A stretch of 64,000 nucleotides of DNA from JAKZRT01 sp965247915. GTDB taxonomy: Bacteria > Pseudomonadota > Alphaproteobacteria > Rhodobacterales > Rhodobacteraceae. How positions within the stretch are numbered: the stretch's first letter is position 1; each line of letters opens with the position of its first letter. Under the pieces are notes generated by a model that worked only from the letters and a program-made list of their open reading frames with translations, did not search any database and had not been told where the DNA came from. The position numbers and the translations under genes were made by a program. The DNA lies in contig OZ252048.1 of the NCBI GenBank assembly GCA_965247915.1, forward strand, positions 124,001-188,000, given 5' to 3'. This document shows, in pieces, positions 33,427-42,520 of the stretch.

Positions 33427-34839
33427 TCAATTCTCCGGCAAAACCTTGCCAGGGTTCATCAGCCCCTTGGGGTCTATCGCGCTTTTTATCGCGGCCATAA
33501 CCTGCAGCGCCACCGGGTCTTTCCGGCGCGCCATCGATCCGCGCTTGATACTTCCCACCCCATGCTCGGCGGAGAACGAGCCGCGAAGCTGTTCGACCAC
33601 GTCCTCGATGGCTTGGGCGATGGCCGCTTCCAGCCCCTGGTCATCGCGGCTCATGCGCACCGTATAATGAACGTTGCCATCGCCCAGATGCGCCACCCAA
33701 AGGGGAACCGCGCCTGCGTCAACTTCGGCGACCCGCGCGTGCGCGGCGTTCAGAAAATCCGACACCCGGTCCAGCGGCACGGCGACATCGGCTGAATAGA
33801 ATGGCGGGTCGGCAAGCGCCAGTTCGGCGGCGGCGTCGCGGCGCGCCCACATTTCGGTGGATTCGGCGTCGTTCCTGGCGATCACCGCGTCGGCGATCAG
33901 GCCTTGCGCAAGTAACTCTGCCAAAGCTTCGGCCAGATGCTCGCGCAACGGGACCCGCCCCGCTTCATCGGGGGCGGCGTCGCGGTGGGCCAGGGCCGCG
34001 ACCTGGGCCAGGATGTTGACCGGATACCGGGCGTCAAAGGGTTCGCGCGCGCCCGCAAACCGCGCCATGTGACGCGCGATAAAGACATCGGGCATGTACT
34101 CAAAAGCCTCGACCGAATTTCCGGTCGCGGCCTGCAACGCGTTCAGCGTGGCCAGCGCATCCTCAAGCGATTGACAGGCGATCATCGCTGTTGCTGCCGC
34201 GCGCGGTTGCGGGAAAAGCCGCAGCACCGCGCGCGTGATGACCCCAAGCGTGCCCTCGGCCCCGATCATCAGGTCGCGCAGGTCGTACCCCGAATTGTCC
34301 TTGTAGAGCTCGGACATCAGGTCCATCACCCGCCCGTCGGGCAGCACCGTCTCGATCCCTAGGCACAAGGCCCGCGCGTTGCCATAGCGCAGGACATTCG
34401 CCCCGCCCGCGTTTGTGGACAACGCACCGCCGATCTGGGCGGACCCTTGCGCGCCGAAGGTCAGCGGAAAAATCAGGCTCCGGTCTTCGGCGGCGGCCTG
34501 AATATTGGCGACAATCGCACCGGCCTCGACCCGCAAGGTCCGGGCGCCCGCGTTGACTGCGTCGATCCGGTTCATCCGGTCCAGCGACAGCATCAGCGCG
34601 CCTTGCGCCTGGCTGCCGCCCGAAACTCCGGTGTTGCCCGCCACCGGGGTCGCCGGAACCCCCGCGGCGTAGGTGGCCGCCAGTATCGCCGCGACCTCGC
34701 CTGTCGAGGCCGGGCGCGCCACGGCCAGCGGTGTCCAGCGCAGAGCCCCGGACCAGTCGCGCCCAAAGCGCCCGAAATCCGGGCCGGTCTCGATATAGCG
34801 CGCGCCGACGATGGCGCTGATGTCATCGATGATGGTCAT
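33427..34839 (-). CDS. FAD-binding oxidase (GlcD/D-2-hydroxyacid dehydrogenase type)
   Basis: A 470-residue flavoprotein of the VAO family. The N-terminal FAD_binding_4 domain contains PVAGNTGVSGGSQAQG and GGALSTNAGGANVLRYGNAR. The C-terminal FAD-oxidase domain contains HLGDGNVHYTVRM and ends SAEHGVGSIKR and DPKGLMNPGKVLPEN. This layout is that of D-lactate, D-2-hydroxyglutarate and glycolate (GlcD) dehydrogenases, which pass electrons to quinone or a flavoprotein; the substrate cannot be settled from sequence. It stands alone on the minus strand. Confidence 0.9.
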   Translation of the reverse strand: MTIIDDISAIVGARYIETGPDFGRFGRDWSGALRWTPLAVARPASTGEVAAILAATYAAGVPATPVAGNTGVSGGSQAQGALMLSLDRMNRIDAVNAGARTLRVEAGAIVANIQAAAEDRSLIFPLTFGAQGSAQIGGALSTNAGGANVLRYGNARALCLGIETVLPDGRVMDLMSELYKDNSGYDLRDLMIGAEGTLGVITRAVLRLFPQPRAAATAMIACQSLEDALATLNALQAATGNSVEAFEYMPDVFIARHMARFAGAREPFDARYPVNILAQVAALAHRDAAPDEAGRVPLREHLAEALAELLAQGLIADAVIARNDAESTEMWARRDAAAELALADPPFYSADVAVPLDRVSDFLNAAHARVAEVDAGAVPLWVAHLGDGNVHYTVRMSRDDQGLEAAIAQAIEDVVEQLRGSFSAEHGVGSIKRGSMARRKDPVALQVMAAIKSAIDPKGLMNPGKVLPEN

Positions 34840-34941
34840 GGGGTCTTTCTGGGCCCTGCGCCCAACCGGCGCAAGGGCGTCAGCCGTTCCGCGCCGGGTT
34901 GGTCAGGGTGTCCATGGGGCAGATAATTTTGGGGAACGCCG

Positions 34942-35760
34942 TCACTGGCTGGCCTCGGTTGCCGGCACTAAGAATGTCAGGTTGGCCCACAATGATTCCC
35001 ATACCGGCCCGTCCTCAAAGTCGGGGTCAAGGGCGCGCATGACCACCGCGTCGAGCATATAGTTGTGACCGGCCTTGACCGGAATCTGCGCGATACCGTC
35101 GGCATTGGTGCGCACGAATATGGCGTTGACTTCGCCGCCGCTGGGCCGGGAAAACACCTCGATCTGGGCATCGGCCCGGGGCGCGCCCTGATAGGTCAGG
35201 CGCACCGGGAAACCATCGCCGAGATCGTCGGTATAGGGGTTGGCCAGCGCGGTGATTTCCGTGAGCAGCCCCAGGTCGCGGTCGGCCCCGGCCCCGCTGC
35301 CCACGGCGATCAGCGATTTGGCGTAACGGCTGTAAAGCTCGCTGAAACCGGTCTCGGGAAGGTCGCGCGCCGCGTGGTTTTCCAGAGTCCCCGCCAAGTC
35401 TTTATGCGCAACGAAACCGGTGAACAATTCAAAGTCGCTATAGGTCAGACTGTTATCCCCGGTCACATGCACGACCACGTGCAGCCCGTCGTCCGCCGCT
35501 GTCATCTGCAGGGCGGGCCGGTCGCCGATCTGACCGCCTGCGGCGTAGGCCCCTTTGGGCGTAATCAGCTCGAACCGCCGGGTTTGGGATGGGATATAGG
35601 ACAGCGCCATGCCTTTCATGTTTTGCCCGACCCTGATATTTGCGGCCAGCGCTTGGCCGGGTTCGACCTGCCAGCCAAGCGGGTCGATCCAAAACTCGTG
35701 GGCAAGGGCCGGAAATGCGGTGGCAACAAGAACCAGAAGGGTAAATATGGGGCGTCGCAT
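34942..35760 (-). CDS. DUF4198-family periplasmic protein
   Basis: A 272-residue secreted protein. The signal peptide (residues 1-20) is followed by AHEFWIDPLGWQVEPGQ, the DUF4198 opening in which the His after cleavage may bind metal. An Ig-like C-terminal half carries GFPVRLTYQGAPRADAQIEV and AGHNYMLDAVVM. DUF4198 proteins are commonly found with nickel/cobalt uptake genes, and here the divergent neighbour is a HupE/UreJ-type protein. The 5' ends of the two genes overlap by 14 bases. A metal role is inference from family and context. Confidence 0.85.
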   Translation of the reverse strand: MRRPIFTLLVLVATAFPALAHEFWIDPLGWQVEPGQALAANIRVGQNMKGMALSYIPSQTRRFELITPKGAYAAGGQIGDRPALQMTAADDGLHVVVHVTGDNSLTYSDFELFTGFVAHKDLAGTLENHAARDLPETGFSELYSRYAKSLIAVGSGAGADRDLGLLTEITALANPYTDDLGDGFPVRLTYQGAPRADAQIEVFSRPSGGEVNAIFVRTNADGIAQIPVKAGHNYMLDAVVMRALDPDFEDGPVWESLWANLTFLVPATEASQ

Positions 35761-36913
35761 CGGCAACCTTGTGCAAGCGGGACATTGGGCGCTTAGGCTG
35801 GCAGCCTGGCTGGTGGTGTCAAGCCTTTGCGCCGTCACCTTTGCGTTGGCCCATGAAATTCGGCCCGCCGTCGCGGATGTGTTCATCGAGGGCAATCAGG
35901 TGCGGCTCGAGGTCGATCTGGCGCTGGAAAGCCTGATGGCAGGTGTTGATGCGTCGGTCTATGCGGACACCAACGACAGCCCGCAAGCCGGGGAATACGA
36001 CCGCTTGCGGGCGCTGACGGCGGCCGACCTGCGCGTCGAGCTGGACTTGATCTGGGCACAGGTAAACGCGGTTTTCATCATCCAGCCGGTCGGCGGTGAC
36101 CAGATTGCGCCGGTGTTGCTCGAGGCCACCATCGGGGCCGTCGGCGACGTCGATCTGCCACGCGAAAGCCGGTTGATCCTAACCGCGCCCTTGCCGCCCG
36201 GGTCATCGGCGATCGAAATAGGCGCGCGGCGCTCTCTGGGCCCGATGATCCTGCGCCACAAAGGCGCGGGCGATGACGCCTTTGCCGGGTTGCTTGCGCC
36301 GGGCGAGATCAGCCCGCCACTGCCCCGGCAGGGCGGTGCGGCCGAGACCGGCGGTGCGACATTCGTGCGCTATCTGGCCTTGGGGTACACGCACATCGTG
36401 CCCAAGGGTCTCGACCACATCCTGTTTGTCCTGGGCCTTTTCTTTTTCGCGCTAAAGCTGCGTCCGTTGCTGGCCCAGGTGACCGCATTCACCGTTGCTC
36501 ATACCGTGACGCTAGCGGTTGCGGCCCTGGGAATTGTCTCGGTCCCGGCGGCAATCGTCGAGCCGCTGATCGCCGCCTCGATCGTCTATGTGGCCGTGGA
36601 AAACCTGCGCGGCGGCGATTTGCGGCGCGGGCGCACGGCGGTGGTCTTCGGGTTTGGGTTGCTGCACGGTTTGGGATTTGCCAGCGTCCTGGGCGACATC
36701 GGGCTGGCGCAGGGGCAGTTTCTGGTCAGCCTCATCGGCTTCAACCTCGGCGTCGAGGCGGGCCAGTTGTCGGTGATCGCGGCGGCCTGGTTTGGGCTGG
36801 GCCTGTGGTTCGGGCGGCGTTGGTTCTATGGCCCATGGATCGCGCGGCCGGCGTCGGTTCTGATCGGGGCCATTGGCGCGTGGTGGGTGGTCGAGCGGGT
36901 GTTTCTGACCTGA
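35747..36913 (+). CDS. HupE/UreJ-family membrane protein
   Basis: A 388-residue protein with a signal-like segment (about residues 13-34), a periplasmic domain starting AHEIRPAVADVFIEGNQVRL, and a C-terminal membrane half (about 200-388) with six hydrophobic segments. The membrane half carries LGYTHIVPKGLDHILFVLGL and VFGFGLLHGLGFASVLG; the His/Asp pattern is the HupE/UreJ nickel-binding signature. ATG at 35747 has AGAAGGG upstream; a later GTG near 35774 would also give a signal peptide. It is paired with the divergent DUF4198 gene. A nickel or other metal permease role is likely. Confidence 0.82.
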   Translation: MGRRIGNLVQAGHWALRLAAWLVVSSLCAVTFALAHEIRPAVADVFIEGNQVRLEVDLALESLMAGVDASVYADTNDSPQAGEYDRLRALTAADLRVELDLIWAQVNAVFIIQPVGGDQIAPVLLEATIGAVGDVDLPRESRLILTAPLPPGSSAIEIGARRSLGPMILRHKGAGDDAFAGLLAPGEISPPLPRQGGAAETGGATFVRYLALGYTHIVPKGLDHILFVLGLFFFALKLRPLLAQVTAFTVAHTVTLAVAALGIVSVPAAIVEPLIAASIVYVAVENLRGGDLRRGRTAVVFGFGLLHGLGFASVLGDIGLAQGQFLVSLIGFNLGVEAGQLSVIAAAWFGLGLWFGRRWFYGPWIARPASVLIGAIGAWWVVERVFLT

Positions 36914-37390
36914 AGTGAAGCCTGGCGCGGCGGTTAACTATTGAGCCGCCGCGCCTGACTTGCCCCAGCGAAATTCGCGCGCAGCGCCGCCTTCGCAAAG
37001 CCCTGAACCGATGGCTTCGGGTTGGGCTGACTGTTGTTGGCGTCAGGATTGTGCCCGGACCGCCAGAAAACTTTGGGGGGCGGAATTCCACCCAGACATG
37101 GCGTCCCGCCCCGCCGGGGTCATTTAATCACCCAACGCGACCCACATTCCCTCGGCTCTGACAAGCGCCGCCTCGCCAAGGTGGAATACAAAATACGAAG
37201 ACGGGCCGGATGTGTTGGGCAGAACCCCCGGCTGATCCAAAAACTCGGCGGCCCGGCGCCTCGTTAACTCTTTACTCAGCGCCCCGACCGGACTGTCCGG
37301 ACGCCGTAACTGACCCCTAGAAGCCCGAGGATTGTGGCAAAAATTGGGCGAGATTTTCCGGGTCTCGCGATATTTCTGGGGCAAATAGCA

Positions 37391-37406
37391 TTAACGAATT
37401 CTTAAC
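37391..37406. promoter_or_regulatory. Consensus CtrA-binding site TTAA-N7-TTAAC
   Basis: TTAA at 37391-37394, seven bases CGAATTC, then TTAAC at 37402-37406 exactly match the full CtrA consensus known from Caulobacter and other alphaproteobacteria. CtrA controls cell-cycle, motility and gene-transfer-agent genes in the group. The regulated transcript is not obvious: the nearest start downstream on the plus strand is a doubtful 63-codon ORF, and the LysR gene on the minus strand ends here. Confidence 0.5.
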
Positions 37407-37455
37407 CGGTTTCCTGATTGGCAACGGTTTTTCAGTTATTTTCGGTGTATTTGGG

Positions 37456-37471
37456 AAAGGACATGTCCTTT
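37456..37471. promoter_or_regulatory. 16-bp perfect palindrome AAAGGACATGTCCTTT
   Basis: AAAGGACA is followed directly by its reverse complement. The symmetry without a loop favours a dimeric DNA-binding protein over an RNA hairpin. It lies 50 bases after the CtrA box. A second symmetric site, GGAAACA-AAC-TGTTTCC, lies at 37558-37574. Confidence 0.4.
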
Positions 37472-37747
37472 TGGATAGTACATCGCCCCGGATTGGTTCC
37501 CGGATCGTGGTCAATCGTGGCAGCGGTGTGACACGGCGGTGGTGGGTGCTAGGAACAGGAAACAAACTGTTTCCGAAGAAAAAATTTACCGTTGGTTCAT
37601 CGAAGGCGCGATATTCGCCCTTTTTTCGCCGCGATTTCCAGACCGAATCAACCCAGGATTGAGGTTCGGTACTGTGGGACTGAGCCTGGCGCGTTAACCC
37701 TGATCCAGGCGCGCGGTGCCGGCGGCAGCGGCATCATCGCTGCGCCC

Positions 37748-38629
37748 TCATGCCTGGGCAATCCATTTGCGCAACGCGGCAAGTGGCGGATAGGCGCGGT
37801 GGACCGTCGGCCAAACCAGATAATATGATCCGATGCTGGTAATCCGCGCCGATGCAAGCGTGACCAGCGTGCCCCTGGCCAATTCGCCCTCGGCCAAAAA
37901 GCGCGGCAACAGTGCTGCCCCAAGACCCGAGGCCGCCGCTTTGGCCATCGTCGCGAACTGGTCAAAGCCCATGCCGCCGATCCCGACGCCGTTGACGCCG
38001 TGCGCCTCGAGCCAGCGCGGCCATGCCCGCGGACGGGTTTCAAGGTGCAAAAGCGGCACCCGCAGCAGATCGGCAGGCCCGTCGATGCCTTCGGACGCGA
38101 CAAGCGACGGCGCGACGACCGCCACAATTTCCTCGTCCATCAGTTTCAGCGCCTCGGCCCCCGGCCAGTTGTCGCGGCCAAAATGGATCGCCGCGTGAAA
38201 GCGTTCGCGCGCAAAGTCAAACGGCGCGGTTCGCGTCGCGAGGTTGATCGTGACGCCTGGATTGGCGGCCAGAAAGCCCGGCAGGCGCGGCGCCAGCCAG
38301 TGGGTGCCGAAGGCGGGCAGAATGGCCAGGTCCAGGGTGCCGCCGTCGGGATTTGCGTGCAACTTGATCGCCGCATTGGCAATCTTGGCCATTCCGTCGC
38401 GCACTTCGGAAGCATAGGTTTGCCCCGCAGGGGTCAGGATCAGCCGCTTTTTCGCGCGCACGAACAGCGCCAGACCGATCTGGTCTTCCAGCTTTTGTAG
38501 CTGGCGGCTGACCGCGCCCTGGCTGAGGTTAAGTTCGGCTGCCGCGTCGGTGACCGACCCGCGCCGGGCCACCGCCTCGAACGCGGCAATCCATCTTAGC
38601 GAGGGCAGAAATCGGCGGGGCGGGGCCAT
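37748..38629 (-). CDS. LysR-family transcriptional regulator (GcvA-like)
   Basis: A 293-residue regulator. The N-terminal winged helix-turn-helix (about 10-68) contains ARRGSVTDAAAELNLSQGAV and SRQLQKLEDQIG. The effector-binding domain follows (about 95-290). The opening LPSLRWIAAFEAVARRG is typical of the GcvA/AmpR branch. It is divergent from gcdH with about 150 AT-rich bases between them, the usual place for a LysR operator, so it probably controls gcdH and the E1 gene; that is inference from arrangement. Confidence 0.92.
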   Translation of the reverse strand: MAPPRRFLPSLRWIAAFEAVARRGSVTDAAAELNLSQGAVSRQLQKLEDQIGLALFVRAKKRLILTPAGQTYASEVRDGMAKIANAAIKLHANPDGGTLDLAILPAFGTHWLAPRLPGFLAANPGVTINLATRTAPFDFARERFHAAIHFGRDNWPGAEALKLMDEEIVAVVAPSLVASEGIDGPADLLRVPLLHLETRPRAWPRWLEAHGVNGVGIGGMGFDQFATMAKAAASGLGAALLPRFLAEGELARGTLVTLASARITSIGSYYLVWPTVHRAYPPLAALRKWIAQA

Positions 38630-38780
38630 ATCATTCCGTTTTGGTATGTTATGATTGCGATTATTGCCTGTTATTTAATGCGAACTCCATTGTAAATTGA
38701 ACTCCACAGACAACTTAAATTGCGTTCTGGCATGAACACGCCGCTGCGCGCCCCGAAAATTGCTGGAAAGCGACCCCGAA

Positions 38781-39989
38781 ATGGACCTGAAGCCCCAAGA
38801 CGCCCCCAACCTGTCGCGGTTCATCTGGGACGACCCGTTTCGCTTTGAGGATCAGCTTGACGAAGACGAACGGATGCTGCGCGACGCCGCGCGGGACTTT
38901 GCCCAAGACCAACTGGCCCCGCGTGTGCAGGCGGCCTACGCCGAAGAAAAGGTGGATACGGGAATTTTTCCCGCAATGGGGCAGGCGGGGCTTTTGGGGG
39001 CGACGCTGCCCGAGAAATACGGCGGGCTCGGCGCCAGCTATGTCACTTACGGGTTGATCGCGCGCGAGATCGAGCGCGTGGACAGCGGTTATCGGTCGAT
39101 GATGTCCGTGCAAAGCTCGCTTGTGATCTACCCGATCTATGCCTATGGTAGCGAAGCACAGCGGCAGAAATATCTGCCCGGCCTTTCATCGGGCGATCTG
39201 ATCGGCGCTTTCGGTCTGACCGAACCTGATGCAGGCTCGGACCCCGGCGCAATGAAAACGCGCGCCGAGAAAACGCCCGATGGCTACCGGCTGACCGGCA
39301 CCAAGACGTGGATTTCAAACGCGCCTATCGCCGATGTGTTCGTGGTCTGGGCGAAATCTCAAGCGCACGAAGGAGTAATCCGCGGTTTTGTTCTCGAGAA
39401 AGGTGCCAAGGGTCTGAGCGCGCCAAAGATTGGCGGCAAACAAAGTCTGCGCGCCAGTGTGACCGGCGAGATCGTGATGGCGGGCGTCGAGGTTAGCGAA
39501 ACCGCGCTGTTGCCCAATGTCCAGGGCCTCAAGGGGCCGTTCGGCTGCCTGAACCGGGCGCGCTATGGGATCGCCTGGGGGGTCATGGGTGCGGCCGAGT
39601 TCTGCTGGCACGCAGCGCGGCAATACGGTCTCGATCGCAAACAGTTCGGGCGGCCGCTCGCCCAGACCCAGCTTTTCCAGAAAAAACTGGCCGACATGCA
39701 GACCGAAATCACGCTTGGCCTGCAAGGCAGCCTGCGGGTGGGTCGGTTGATGGATCAGGCCCAGTCCGCGCCCGAGATGATCAGCCTGATGAAGCGCAAC
39801 AATTGCGGCAAGGCGCTGGATATTGCGCGGGCGGCGCGCGACATGCATGGTGCCAACGGCATTTCGGAAGACTTCCAGGTGATCCGCCATATGATGAACC
39901 TCGAAACCGTCAACACCTACGAGGGCACCCACGATGTGCACGCGCTGATCCTGGGCCGGGCCCAGACCGGCCTTCAGGCGTTTTTCTAA
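38781..39989 (+). CDS. gcdH: Glutaryl-CoA dehydrogenase
   Basis: A 402-residue acyl-CoA dehydrogenase-family flavoenzyme that converts glutaryl-CoA to crotonyl-CoA and CO2 in lysine/tryptophan/glutarate breakdown. Motifs that separate GcdH from other members are present: FGLTEPDAGSDPGAMKTRA, DMHGANGISEDFQVIRH and NTYEGTHDVHALILGRA, which holds the catalytic Glu. ATG at 38781 is preferred because homologues begin near MDLKPQDAPNLSRF; a TTG lies 21 bases upstream. The next gene begins 5 bases after its stop. Confidence 0.96.
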   Translation: MDLKPQDAPNLSRFIWDDPFRFEDQLDEDERMLRDAARDFAQDQLAPRVQAAYAEEKVDTGIFPAMGQAGLLGATLPEKYGGLGASYVTYGLIAREIERVDSGYRSMMSVQSSLVIYPIYAYGSEAQRQKYLPGLSSGDLIGAFGLTEPDAGSDPGAMKTRAEKTPDGYRLTGTKTWISNAPIADVFVVWAKSQAHEGVIRGFVLEKGAKGLSAPKIGGKQSLRASVTGEIVMAGVEVSETALLPNVQGLKGPFGCLNRARYGIAWGVMGAAEFCWHAARQYGLDRKQFGRPLAQTQLFQKKLADMQTEITLGLQGSLRVGRLMDQAQSAPEMISLMKRNNCGKALDIARAARDMHGANGISEDFQVIRHMMNLETVNTYEGTHDVHALILGRAQTGLQAFF

Positions 39990-39994
39990 ACGCG

Positions 39995-42175
39995 ATGGAC
40001 CGGGCCGAAATTGTCCATGAAGCATTCCGCTCCCGCGTTTTGTCGGGGGATCTGCCCGCCGGGGCCGCCCCGGTCGGGCCATTGACCGGCCAACAGGCGG
40101 TTGAGATATTTCGCGCGCAGTGCGTCAGCCGCAACCTCGACTGGACCGCGCGCAAGATGCAGGCCGAAGGTCAGGGGTTTTACACCATCGGGTCGTCGGG
40201 CCACGAAGGCATGGCGGCGGTCGCGACGGGGCTTCGACCCGATGACATGGCATTTCTGCATTATCGCGACGGCGCGTTTCAGGTGATGCGCTCGGCCCAG
40301 GTGCCCGGGGTCACTCCGGTGCGGGACATGCTTTCCGGTTTCGCTGTGTCATCCGACGATCCGATCTCGGGCGGGCGGCACAAGGTGCTGGGCTCAAAGG
40401 CGCTGATGATCCCGCCGCAGACCTCGACCATTGCCAGCCACCTACCCAAAGCGGTTGGTGCGGCCTATTCCATCGGGCTGGCGCGCCGGCACCCGCCCGA
40501 ACACCAGGTGCTGGCCGATGACAGCCTGATCATGTGCTCGTTCGGCGATGCCTCGGTCAATCATTCGGCAGCCCTGGGGGCGATCAACGCGGCGGCCTGG
40601 GCGGCGTATCTGTCGGTGCCGATGCCGCTGATGCTGGTCTGCGAAGACAACCAGATAGGCATCTCGACGCGCACGCCGATGGGCTGGATCGCCGCCAATT
40701 TCGCCGCCAGGCCGGGGCTGAAGTATTTCCATGCCGACGGTCTCGACCTCTACGACACCTATAAAGTGGCGCGCGAGGCGGCGGATTATGTGCGCGCCCA
40801 ACGGCGGCCTGCGTTTTTGCATATCTCGCTGGTCCGCCTCTATGGCCACGCCGGTGCCGACCTCCAGCAAAGCTATCTGCCCAAAGCCGTCTTTGAGGCA
40901 TGGGAAGCTAACGACCCGCTGCTGCATTCGGTGCGGCTTTTGGCCGAGGCGGGCGCGTCGGCGCCGGACCAGGCGCTGGCGATCTATGACGCCGCCGAGG
41001 CTGAATGCACGGCCATTGCGGCGCAAGTCGTCGAACGTCCACGGCTTCGGACGGCGGCGGATGTGATGGCCAGCCTCATCCCGCCGCCCCGGTCCTGTGC
41101 GCCCACCAACGGCCCCGCGCCCAATGTCCGCGCGGCGGCCTTCGGCAGCGACGCCACCCAGATGGACGGGCCCCAACCCATGGCGCGCCTGATCAACTGG
41201 GCGCTGACCGATCTGATGCTGGAGCATCCCGAGATCGTGGTGATGGGCCAAGACGTAGGGGCCAAGGGCGGGGTTTACGGCGTCACCCAGAAACTGATCA
41301 CCCGGTTTGGCCGCGACCGGGTGATCGACACGCTGTTGGATGAACAGTCAATTCTGGGCCTTGGCATCGGCCTTGCGCACAACGGTTTCATTCCGATCCC
41401 GGAAATCCAGTTTCTGGCCTATCTACACAACGCCGAGGACCAGATCAGGGGCGAGGCCGCGACGCTGCCGTTCTTCTCGAACGGGCAATTCACCAACCCG
41501 ATGGTCCTGCGCGTCGCCGGCCTTGGCTATCAGCGCGGCTTTGGCGGGCATTTCCACAACGACAATTCGATCGCCGTCATGCGCGACATTCCTGGTGTGA
41601 TCGTCGCCTGCCCGTCGCGCGGGGCCGACGCCGTGGCGATGCTGCGCGAATGCGTACGGCTGGCGCGCGAGGACCAGCGCGTCGTGGTGTTTCTGGAACC
41701 GATCGCGCTTTATCCGATGCGCGATCTGCACGGTGAAAAAGACGGGCGCTGGATGGACCGCTATCCGCCACCCGGCACCAGGATCGATCTTGGCGAAGTT
41801 GCGGTAACCGGTACCGGGCCATTGGCCATCGTGACCTATGGCAACGGCCATTACCTCAGCCAACAAGCGGTGCCGCATTTGGCCAATCAGGGCATCGATA
41901 CGCGGGTGATCGACCTGCGCTGGCTGGCCCCGCTGCCGGTTGAGGGTTTGCTGAAAGCGCTGACGGGGGCCGACAAAGTGCTGATCGTCGACGAATGCCG
42001 CCGTACGGGTGGCCAGGCCGAGGCGCTGGCCGCGCTGTTGGCCGAGGCAACAAACCTGCCCTTTGCCCGCCTGACCGCCGAAGACAGTTTCATCGCCACC
42101 GGCCCCGCCTACGCGGCGACGTTGCCGTCGCGCCAGGGCATTATCGACGCCGCGACCGAGCTTTGGCGTTCGTGA
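39995..42175 (+). CDS. Fused E1 alpha/beta 2-oxoacid dehydrogenase (BCKDH-like)
   Basis: A 726-residue thiamine-diphosphate enzyme that joins both E1 chains. The alpha part (about 1-375) has IGSSGHEGMAAVATGLRPDD, HYRDGAF and the thiamine motif GDA (184-186) to DNQ (218-220). A Pro/Ala linker is followed by the beta part (about 395-726) with VVMGQDVGAKGGVYGVTQKL, FIPIPEIQFLAY and FGGHFHNDNSIAV. Such fusions decarboxylate branched-chain or other 2-oxoacids and pass the acyl group to an E2, which is not encoded nearby. It starts 5 bases after gcdH, so a 2-oxoadipate or related substrate is an attractive inference. Confidence 0.85.
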   Translation: MDRAEIVHEAFRSRVLSGDLPAGAAPVGPLTGQQAVEIFRAQCVSRNLDWTARKMQAEGQGFYTIGSSGHEGMAAVATGLRPDDMAFLHYRDGAFQVMRSAQVPGVTPVRDMLSGFAVSSDDPISGGRHKVLGSKALMIPPQTSTIASHLPKAVGAAYSIGLARRHPPEHQVLADDSLIMCSFGDASVNHSAALGAINAAAWAAYLSVPMPLMLVCEDNQIGISTRTPMGWIAANFAARPGLKYFHADGLDLYDTYKVAREAADYVRAQRRPAFLHISLVRLYGHAGADLQQSYLPKAVFEAWEANDPLLHSVRLLAEAGASAPDQALAIYDAAEAECTAIAAQVVERPRLRTAADVMASLIPPPRSCAPTNGPAPNVRAAAFGSDATQMDGPQPMARLINWALTDLMLEHPEIVVMGQDVGAKGGVYGVTQKLITRFGRDRVIDTLLDEQSILGLGIGLAHNGFIPIPEIQFLAYLHNAEDQIRGEAATLPFFSNGQFTNPMVLRVAGLGYQRGFGGHFHNDNSIAVMRDIPGVIVACPSRGADAVAMLRECVRLAREDQRVVVFLEPIALYPMRDLHGEKDGRWMDRYPPPGTRIDLGEVAVTGTGPLAIVTYGNGHYLSQQAVPHLANQGIDTRVIDLRWLAPLPVEGLLKALTGADKVLIVDECRRTGGQAEALAALLAEATNLPFARLTAEDSFIATGPAYAATLPSRQGIIDAATELWRS

Positions 42176-42520
42176 TGGCATAAGCGACCGCCGCAAGGTT
42201 GATTCGGGCCGATCGGCCCGCCTGACAAAGAACTTCCGGCCTTCGCGGAGGTCCAGAAGAGTGCTTGGGAATTATTTTGTTTGCACCGTCCGAACAGGCC
42301 GAAATTCTGACGCAGCATATAAGCAAGAAATGCCAACATTTTCCGCCCGTGCCTTACAGATTCGCTAAGGCCGTCGAAAATCGTCAGGTTTCCGCGCGGG
42401 AAATCGCCGGAATGGCTGGCCTTTTGGTCCAGATTCGGTCGATACTCGACCGCATCAACAGTTTCGTGGCGGTCCTTTTGGGGGCGCACGCGATGAATGA
42501 CTGCAAGGGAGGAACCCACA
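42176..42520. other. Upstream region of the peptide ABC operon
   Basis: 345 bases with no supported gene. It should contain the operon promoter, but no pair of -35/-10 boxes is convincing by eye. The last bases carry AAGGGAGGA (42505-42513), an unusually strong ribosome binding site for the binding-protein gene, consistent with the high expression such proteins need. Confidence 0.5.

Larger units (their letters stand above)
36914..37747. other. Long intergenic region with regulatory sites, no convincing gene
   Basis: 834 bases with no supported coding sequence. The distal half (about 37320-37660) is richer in A/T than the surroundings. It holds a CtrA-type box (37391-37406), a 16-bp perfect palindrome (37456-37471) and a 17-base inverted repeat (37558-37574). 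One 63-codon reading from TTG at 37471 (ending 37662) has a ribosome-binding-like AAGGA but no recognisable content. A small RNA is possible. The proximal half shows nothing. Confidence 0.55.
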
